Source: Stutzerimonas stutzeri
GTDB lineage: Bacteria; Pseudomonadota; Gammaproteobacteria; Pseudomonadales; Pseudomonadaceae
DNA: 64,000 nucleotides
Direction: 5' to 3'
Assembly (NCBI RefSeq): GCF_024448935.1
Contig: NZ_JAMOIE010000002.1
Span: forward strand, 1-64,000
Under the pieces are notes generated by a model, which was given only the letters and a program-made list of their open reading frames with translations, did no database searches and was not told where the DNA came from. The translations under genes and the position numbers were made by a program. How positions within the stretch are numbered: position 1 is the stretch's first letter; each line of letters starts with the position of its first letter. This document shows positions 61,189 to 64,000 of this stretch, piece after piece.

Positions 61189-61965
61189 TCAGTAGCCCCC
61201 CTGGCCGGAAGCGGCGTCGCTCAACGCCAACTGCCGCAACAGCTCGTCCAGCAGGCTGGATGCGCCGAGCCGCAGATGCTGTGGCGTAACCCAGTCAGCG
61301 CCCAGATGCGCTCCAGCCAATTCGATGTACACGCGCGCATCGGCGAGGGTGCGAATGCCGCCTGCGGGCTTGAAGCCGACCCGCCCCCCGTTAGCCGCAA
61401 TCTCCGCCAACATGACGTTCGCCGCTTCGGGCGTCGCATTGACAGCCACCTTTCCGGTACTGGTCTTGATGAAATCCGCGCCGGCTGCGATGGCGTCCCG
61501 ACTGGCCTTGGCGATGATGGCCGGGTCCGCCAGCTCTCCTGTCTCAAGAATCACCTTGAGCCGCACCTGGTTACCGCAAGCCTCTTTGCAGGCGCGAACC
61601 AATTCCCGTCCCGCCGTGTCATCGCCAGCGAGTAACGCGCGGTAGGGATACACCACATCGACCTCATCGGCGCCGGCATCCACAGCATCGCGGCTCTCGG
61701 AGGCCGCTGCCGTGATGTCGTCGGCTCCCGCAGGGAAGTTGGTGACCGTTGCCACCCTTACCCCGGTCCCGCCCAGCTCATCGAGCGTCCGTCGCGCCAA
61801 CGTCACGAAACGCGGATAAACGCACACCGCGGCGACGTGACCGGCTGGTGTCAGCGCACGCTGGCAGAGCGCACGGATCAGCGGGTCAGTATCGCTCTCG
61901 TTAAGGGAAGTCAGGTCCAGCAGGCCGATAGCCTGCCGCGCCAATTGACGGTCCGAATCAGTCAT
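61189..61965 (-). CDS. deoC: deoxyribose-phosphate aldolase DeoC
   Basis: A 258-residue class I aldolase cleaving deoxyribose-5-phosphate to acetaldehyde and glyceraldehyde-3-phosphate. The Schiff-base Lys is in [17 protein letters not shown], the second active-site Lys in [17 protein letters not shown], and Asp in [19 protein letters not shown] 61965 gives [20 protein letters not shown], the family start; the frame is open a further 23 codons. It is the first catabolic gene after tsx. Confidence 0.95.
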   Translation of the reverse strand: MTDSDRQLARQAIGLLDLTSLNESDTDPLIRALCQRALTPAGHVAAVCVYPRFVTLARRTLDELGGTGVRVATVTNFPAGADDITAAASESRDAVDAGADEVDVVYPYRALLAGDDTAGRELVRACKEACGNQVRLKVILETGELADPAIIAKASRDAIAAGADFIKTSTGKVAVNATPEAANVMLAEIAANGGRVGFKPAGGIRTLADARVYIELAGAHLGADWVTPQHLRLGASSLLDELLRQLALSDAASGQGGY

Positions 61966-62033
61966 AAATAGCGTCTCTGGCAGCTTAAAAAACGCTGGCG
62001 AGCTTTGTATGTCCGCCACCGGTGAAGCGATCA

Positions 62034-62861
62034 TCAGAAGTTATATTTCAGGGTATAAATGGTCGCGTTCTGGTAATCGTCGGGCGTTCCCAATTTGTTC
62101 ATCGAATAGCGGTATTGGACGCCGGCGGTGATCTGTTCGATGGGTCGCCACCACAGTGACAATGCGCCGTTATTGCCCATCGCCCCCGCGCTGCCGGCCA
62201 CGTAATTCTCGCTCAGATAGTCTTCGTCGCGCTTGAATGTCAACTCATGCCAGTTGGTCAGGCTGAAATCCTGTTCGAATGCCTTGAAATCGTAACCCCA
62301 TACCCAGCCGAGCATGTATCCGTTCATTCCACTGTAACTGGCGCTATTAACGTGTGCCGCACCGACGAAGGGCTTGAGCCACAGGCCGTTTTCAAAGGTA
62401 TGCCGGTAGCCGAGGCCGACGATCTGGTCCTGCTCGCGGCCATCGAAACCGTAGTCGCGAAAATCATAGACATGCAAATAGACGGAGAACGGCGACTTGC
62501 CCAAATACAAGTGCGAGGTGATCTTGGCAGCGCTGCGACGGTTGTCGCGTCCATCGTCTTCGCGCCTATCGTTGCCGGGATTCTCAAGGTCGGCAAAACC
62601 GTAGAATTCGCCCCATTCGAAGCCGGCGCCGCCTTCAAGCTCCAGGAAAAAGAAATCACCCTTGCCAGCATTGCTGGCAGTCCGCTTTTCTGTCCCGCGA
62701 GACCAATCCAGATAGTTGAGCGAGACGTTGGAAAACGACCACTGCGGGGTAAAGGCATCGGCCCCTGCGTCGGGCGCGGCAATCACCAGCGCACCGGTTG
62801 CCAGCAAAGCCCACCCAGCATGGATAACACCCGCTTTCTTCTGGCTAACATCGTTAATCAT
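62034..62861 (-). CDS. tsx: Tsx-family nucleoside-specific outer-membrane channel
   Basis: A 275-residue outer-membrane protein. A signal sequence (about residues 1-35, ending AGADA) precedes a 12-stranded beta-barrel rich in alternating aromatic residues. It contains PQWSFSNVSLNYLDWSRGTE and ends with an aromatic C-terminal strand (YQNATIYTLKYNF). This is the Tsx/OmpK family, admitting nucleosides across the outer membrane. It sits between nupC and deoC in the same direction, matching uptake followed by catabolism. Confidence 0.9.
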   Translation of the reverse strand: MINDVSQKKAGVIHAGWALLATGALVIAAPDAGADAFTPQWSFSNVSLNYLDWSRGTEKRTASNAGKGDFFFLELEGGAGFEWGEFYGFADLENPGNDRREDDGRDNRRSAAKITSHLYLGKSPFSVYLHVYDFRDYGFDGREQDQIVGLGYRHTFENGLWLKPFVGAAHVNSASYSGMNGYMLGWVWGYDFKAFEQDFSLTNWHELTFKRDEDYLSENYVAGSAGAMGNNGALSLWWRPIEQITAGVQYRYSMNKLGTPDDYQNATIYTLKYNF

Positions 62862-62978
62862 TCGAGCTCCCTGTCTTTTATCACGGTTGCGCGGCGTCCG
62901 AAGCTCGAACCGCCATCGCGTGTCTAGGCTTTAAGAGAGATACCGGCCAGCCCGTTGCGGGCAGTCTCGGTGTCCAGG

Positions 62979-64000
62979 TCAGAAGGAAAAGAACAGGCCT
63001 GCCAACGCTGCGCTCATCAAATTGCTGAGGCTGCCCGCAAGCACCGCCTTGAGGCCGAGTTGCGCCAGCTCATGGCGTCGATTCGGCGCCATCACACCCA
63101 GACCGCCAAGCAAGATGCCAATCGACGACAGGTTGGCGAAGCCGCAGAGGGCGAAGGTCACGATCACCTGCGTCTGTGCTGACAGGGGGATGCCATTCGC
63201 AGGGTCCAGATACCGGACGAAATCGATATAGGCGACGAATTCGTTGAGCACCAGTTTCTGACCGATGAAGCTTCCTGCCTGCACCGCCTCGCTCCAGGGC
63301 ACTCCGATGACGAACGCAAGGGGCGCAAACAGGTAACCAAGGATCAGCTGCAAGCTGATATCGCCGTAACCGAACCAGCCGCCGAACCAGCCCAGCAATC
63401 CGTTGAGCACTGCGATCAGCGCAATGAAAACCAGTAGCATGGCGCCGACGTTAAGCGCGAGCTGCAACCCGCTGGTCGCGCCGCTGGCAGCGGCATCGAG
63501 CACGTTGATGGGCTTGTCACTCACCAGCGAATCAATGTCGTCAGGGTCGTCTTGCGGCTTTGCCGTTTCCGGCTCCATCAATTTCGCCATCAGCAAGCCG
63601 CCAGGCGCGGCCATGAAGCTCGCTGCAATCAGATATTTAAGCTCGACACCCAGGCTGGCATAACCGATCAGTACTGCCCCTGCCACTGAAGCAAGGCCTC
63701 CCACCATCACCGCGAACAACTCGGAGCGAGTCATGCGCGGAATAAAGGGACGCACGACCAGTGGCGCCTCGGTCTGGCCGACAAAAATGTTGGCGGTGGC
63801 AGACATCGATTCAGTACGGCTGGTGCCCAGAACCCAGTGCAATGCACCCCCTATGACGCGAATCACCAGCGTCATCACCCCCAGGTGATAAAGCACTGCA
63901 ATAAAGGCGCTAAAGAACACAATCAGCGGCAACACACGAATGGCAAACACGAACCCCTGATTGCCGAACAGTTCAAACATTTTGTCGCTGCTCAGGCCGC
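62979..64000 (-). CDS. nupC: NupC-family concentrative nucleoside transporter (N-terminus off the right edge)
   Basis: At least 340 residues of a CNT-type transporter; the full family length is about 400, so the first part lies beyond the window. The conserved core is [20 protein letters not shown] and [20 protein letters not shown], then [16 protein letters not shown] and [19 protein letters not shown], which are NupC signatures for the nucleoside and cation sites. It is the first visible gene of the nucleoside-salvage run, transcribed towards tsx and deoC. The 117 bp to tsx hold no recognised gene. Confidence 0.94.
   Translation of the reverse strand, partial: GLSSDKMFELFGNQGFVFAIRVLPLIVFFSAFIAVLYHLGVMTLVIRVIGGALHWVLGTSRTESMSATANIFVGQTEAPLVVRPFIPRMTRSELFAVMVGGLASVAGAVLIGYASLGVELKYLIAASFMAAPGGLLMAKLMEPETAKPQDDPDDIDSLVSDKPINVLDAAASGATSGLQLALNVGAMLLVFIALIAVLNGLLGWFGGWFGYGDISLQLILGYLFAPLAFVIGVPWSEAVQAGSFIGQKLVLNEFVAYIDFVRYLDPANGIPLSAQTQVIVTFALCGFANLSSIGILLGGLGVMAPNRRHELAQLGLKAVLAGSLSNLMSAALAGLFFSF

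Overview
The window is a G+C-rich gammaproteobacterial chromosome segment, most likely from the Pseudomonas stutzeri group (Stutzerimonas). Pointers are Pseudomonas-type synteny (tkt-epd-pgk-fba beside an ArsR/methyltransferase regulator and metK; malate synthase G near the DUF294, exonuclease and acetate-type symporter genes), a DUF3509 protein, a Pseudomonas-type REP doublet, and a ptxABCDE phosphite operon in the gene order described for P. stutzeri WM88. No tRNA, rRNA, CRISPR array, prophage or intact insertion sequence was seen.

Layout. 0-9 kb: 5' end of a CHASE3 sensor, a Pmp3 peptide, an MBL hydrolase with a small membrane protein, an NfeD/slipin/LEA-2 operon, a trehalase plus [24 protein letters not shown] SDR pair, RarD and GcvR. 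9-17.3 kb: an acetate/glyoxylate neighbourhood with malate synthase G, a cNMP/CBS/DUF294 regulator, a DnaQ-like exonuclease, and the SSS symporter with its DUF4212 small subunit. 18-28 kb: DbpA, YccS, BaiN-like flavoprotein, small lipoproteins, hemerythrin, DUF3509, a methyltransferase and a single-domain response regulator. 28-37 kb: central carbon genes (fba, pgk, epd, tkt) and an ArsR-methyltransferase regulator with metK behind a palindromic operator. 37-42.4 kb: a GT4/debranching-enzyme pair and the YadGH-type ABC exporter.

42.5-49.5 kb is the accessory part. An intact ptxABCDE operon (phosphite uptake and NAD-dependent oxidation) lies between a frameshifted serine-hydrolase fragment and a wrecked alpha/beta hydrolase whose nucleophile-elbow region carries a REP doublet. 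A complete SDR and a truncated SDR follow.

49.7-64 kb returns to core genes: LigB, a DUF1090 protein, cytochrome c', a CPA1 antiporter, ahcY-metF behind a sigma70 promoter and an SAH riboswitch, and a nucleoside-salvage operon (nupC, tsx, deoC, deoA, deoB, deoD) ending at a TetR gene.

Three themes recur. The methyl cycle (metK, ahcY, metF) appears to be controlled by a DNA-binding repressor at one locus and an RNA switch at the other. Gene remnants are frequent (FecR, PhoX, serine hydrolase, alpha/beta hydrolase, SDR, and possibly a flavoprotein). An AGGCTGGA-type inverted-repeat element occurs after dbpA, tkt and ahcY, and one copy has expanded into an 8-unit 7-bp tandem array.
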